This document shows positions 61,915 through 64,000 of a DNA stretch of 64,000 bases, piece after piece. The notes under the pieces are model-generated. The model did not search any database and was not told the DNA's origin. It saw only the letters and a list, made by a program, of their open reading frames with translations. The stretch is from Melanopsichium pennsylvanicum (lineage: Eukaryota > Basidiomycota > Ustilaginomycetes > Ustilaginales). The stretch lies in assembly GCA_900208305.1 (NCBI GenBank), contig OAPG01000012.1, positions 496,001-560,000 of the forward strand, read 5' to 3'. Every line of letters begins with the position of its first letter. Within the stretch, counting starts at the first letter, position 1. Both the position numbers and the translations under genes were made by a program.

Positions 61915-63823
61915 GTGCAGCGATGTTTTAACGAGCCCTTTCTATTACGGCTTCCCCCACATTTTGGAAGTGTTTGTTTCTCATTTGATCATTGCAAAAG
62001 CTCGGGTTCTTTTGGTTCTCATCTTGTGCAAATGATTGCACAGCTTGTGTAGGTGTGACCTGAACAATTGTCCCATCTTTTTGGTACGGATTTACTCTCT
62101 TGTTCTTGATGAATCGTGCACTGTTGACAGTGTGACCATCTAAGTATGCACAGACTGGTAAATGGCAGAGAAAAAGTCAAGGTTTGCAGCCAAGCAGGCT
62201 GCTATCAGGTCCCATGCTGTTGATGTATCAACTTGTTCGTGCATCAAGAGGTCTCAGTTGTGTCCTCCTTCATTGAGTGATGAATGTGGTTTTGTGTTGC
62301 TACATGATTTTTCGTCAGAGTGGAGTTGCTACTAAGCAGAACACTACAATATGCATCCTTCATGAAGAATAGTTGGGCTGCATCAGGTATACCATCACAA
62401 TGAAGGTGCGATGTAACTTTCGCAATTGATGGTATTTGCAACCAAATCTACGTAATCTGCAGGCAACAATTGCTCTGCAAGACAATTAAACAGACAAATA
62501 AATACAGTAGTGTTGATCAGATACACAGGCGATTCATTATTAAATACAAGAATATACAGTACTATATGGTTACAAATGCGAAGAAGGCGAAAAAAGAAGC
62601 TTTTTTTAGATCGCTTTGGTTTTCGGCTGGTTGCGTCGACCCTTTGTTTGAAATTCTACCACTACGGAACAGTGACAGGATGCCTTTTGGCTGATGCATC
62701 GATGCGGGTCCAATCTGACGATCCTCGCAGGAAGGATGCAGCTGCATCGTCATACTGCTTGCTGCTCTTTCTGAATTTCTTTGTTCAATGCGATCTGCTC
62801 GTCACAAGAGACAAAACCAGGCATGACAACCGTCTGATGATCAGTCCAAATGTCCATCCACTACATAGTATGCCTACCATTTCACTGAGAAGGGCTCTTC
62901 CAAAGGAGACAAAGAGAACCAGCGTTTGATCGTGCTCATTTGATTGTCCCTGATCTTCACGCTCTCTCTTGTACAATAAGGTCAAGAGGAAAAATGATGC
63001 TGAGGATATCGTTGTGGACTAAATATGTCAAATGCCGGTTCAGAGCATACAGTATCTGCCGTGATTCAATCCGCTTTTGTCCAGCGTCCAATTTAGCAGG
63101 TAGTCAGCCCACCGCAAGCAGGAAAACGCGACACAACTACGAAATTAGAGTAGCATTTTTATTCGCATTTGTTACTTCCTGACCAAAGCACTTAAGCACT
63201 TGGGCAGAGAGTGCCGCTTGCGCTCCAATCCCATTTTTCATGTTTCTATAAACAGGACCATCCACCTTCTCTCACTGCACGCTCTCGGCGACTGCTGACC
63301 AGTCTTCCTCCACTTTGCACCAGTCCACACTCAGGCTCCGCAGTCATCGCTCGCTTGGTGTCACAGCTGTCTCAACTCTCGATTCGCAATGCATCCTTGC
63401 TCACCATCGCTCCTCCCCCATCCGCCGTTGGCTTTTGCTTTTTCCACTTCCGTCATTCTTTCCATCCATCAATCATCAGTATCAATCCGTCCCGCCCTTT
63501 CAGTCAAATTTCCACTTCCCGAATCCTCTAGGAACCAACCACCATCCCCCTTCTACACCACTCACGGACTTACAACCATTAACAGCGGCAGGGTGCAGTC
63601 TACATACCCATTTTGCACCTAATTACAGCAGCAAGGATCCACACTGTGATACCCAAACAAGATTTTTCTCACCTACTCGCTGCTACATTGGCACAAAACG
63701 CTTCGAAATCGCAATCACACCGCCGAGTGGCTCTCTGGGTTGTCGGCAAACACTTGTATCATTACATTGGCCGCAATAACGCTCATACCTCTCCATCGAT
63801 CGAAAGCATAAACTTCGCCCAGC
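61915..63823. other. Intergenic region near the right edge
   Basis: 1.9 kb. It contains three TACAGTA motifs (62503, 62555, 63048) and, from about 63200, a strongly pyrimidine-rich stretch, probably the promoter and leader of the gene starting at 63824. Overlapping short frames in the CT-rich part are not believed to be coding. Confidence 0.4.
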
Positions 63824-64000
63824 ATGTCGATGGCACCGCAGGCAATCCACTCCAACCTCTCTCGGCCGCATCCCACCGACTCGCGCTTGCTTCAGAATCT
63901 GATCAAAGGGGAAAAGAGCTACATCGACAATCTTGCAGCTGGCTCGGTCTCGGGCTACGCTGCTGCTAGCGCTTTGGCAGCTTGGGGTACCTCCGAAGCG
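63824..64000 (+). CDS. N-terminal part of an unrecognised protein, cut by the right edge
   Basis: An open frame of 59 codons runs from ATG 63824 to the window end. An in-frame TAA (63809-63811) lies just upstream, which supports this ATG, and a second ATG follows at 63830. The visible part has a polar start and then a probable helix (RLLQNLIKGEKSYIDNL) followed by Ala/Ser-rich sequence. It could be the beginning of a helical lipid-binding or BAR-like protein, but that is a guess from helix character only. Confidence 0.5.
   Translation, partial: MSMAPQAIHSNLSRPHPTDSRLLQNLIKGEKSYIDNLAAGSVSGYAAASALAAWGTSEA

Noticed and set aside
1..64000. Transposons, tRNA or rRNA genes, CRISPR arrays, telomere repeats
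   Set aside because: No transposase or reverse-transcriptase motifs, long terminal repeats, tRNA B-box with matching arms, spaced repeats or TTAGGG arrays were found by reading.

Overview
The window looks like nuclear DNA of a basidiomycete, most likely a smut fungus (Ustilaginomycotina, Ustilaginales). This is inferred from long, almost intron-free genes on both strands, a five-domain AROM protein in one exon, GPI-anchored and signal-peptide secreted enzymes, and 1-3 kb intergenic spaces with microsatellites. No species is claimed. Eighteen protein genes are supported. One runs off the left edge and one off the right edge. No rRNA, tRNA, CRISPR array or recognisable transposon was found.

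Layout: 3-2714 (+) GH20 hexosaminidase-like enzyme, cut at its 5' end; 2920-3852 (-) TSC13 enoyl-CoA reductase; 4286-6262 (+) RKM4-type SET methyltransferase; 7468-9243 (-) DHA1-type MFS transporter; 11445-13379 (-) THI20 bifunctional thiamine enzyme; 13871-21061 (+) URB1 with one intron; 21212-23356 (-) DCR2-type phosphatase; 25540-27600 (+) secreted GMC oxidoreductase; 28296-29720 (-) GPI-anchored alpha/beta-hydrolase that lacks its nucleophile; 31671-35156 (-) Zn2Cys6 regulator; 36725-38795 (-) Dal5-type MFS transporter with two introns; 40785-42359 (-) LAG1 ceramide synthase; 44055-46103 (+) LCB3 sphingoid base-phosphate phosphatase; 46179-48071 (-) RSA4; 48803-50437 (+) RRP14/SURF6; 51669-56810 (+) AROM; 57173-57754 (-) unknown, possibly profilin-like; 60544-61914 (+) seven-helix membrane protein; 63824-64000 (+) start of an unrecognised gene.

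Two themes recur. URB1, RSA4, RRP14 and RKM4 all act on the large (60S) ribosomal subunit, and RSA4/RRP14 share a divergent promoter. TSC13 (very-long-chain fatty acid elongation), LAG1 (ceramide synthesis) and LCB3 (sphingoid base-phosphate dephosphorylation) belong to sphingolipid metabolism, and LAG1/LCB3 are also divergent. The remaining genes are ordinary metabolism, transport and regulation.

No clearly new multi-gene system is visible. The observations most worth checking are the serine-to-glycine change in the GPI-anchored hydrolase, a GC-AG intron in the Dal5-type transporter, the LAG1/LCB3 pair, a 27-unit GAA repeat just upstream of the 193-residue protein gene, and a short motif (TACTGTA/TACAGTA) seen only in intergenic DNA.
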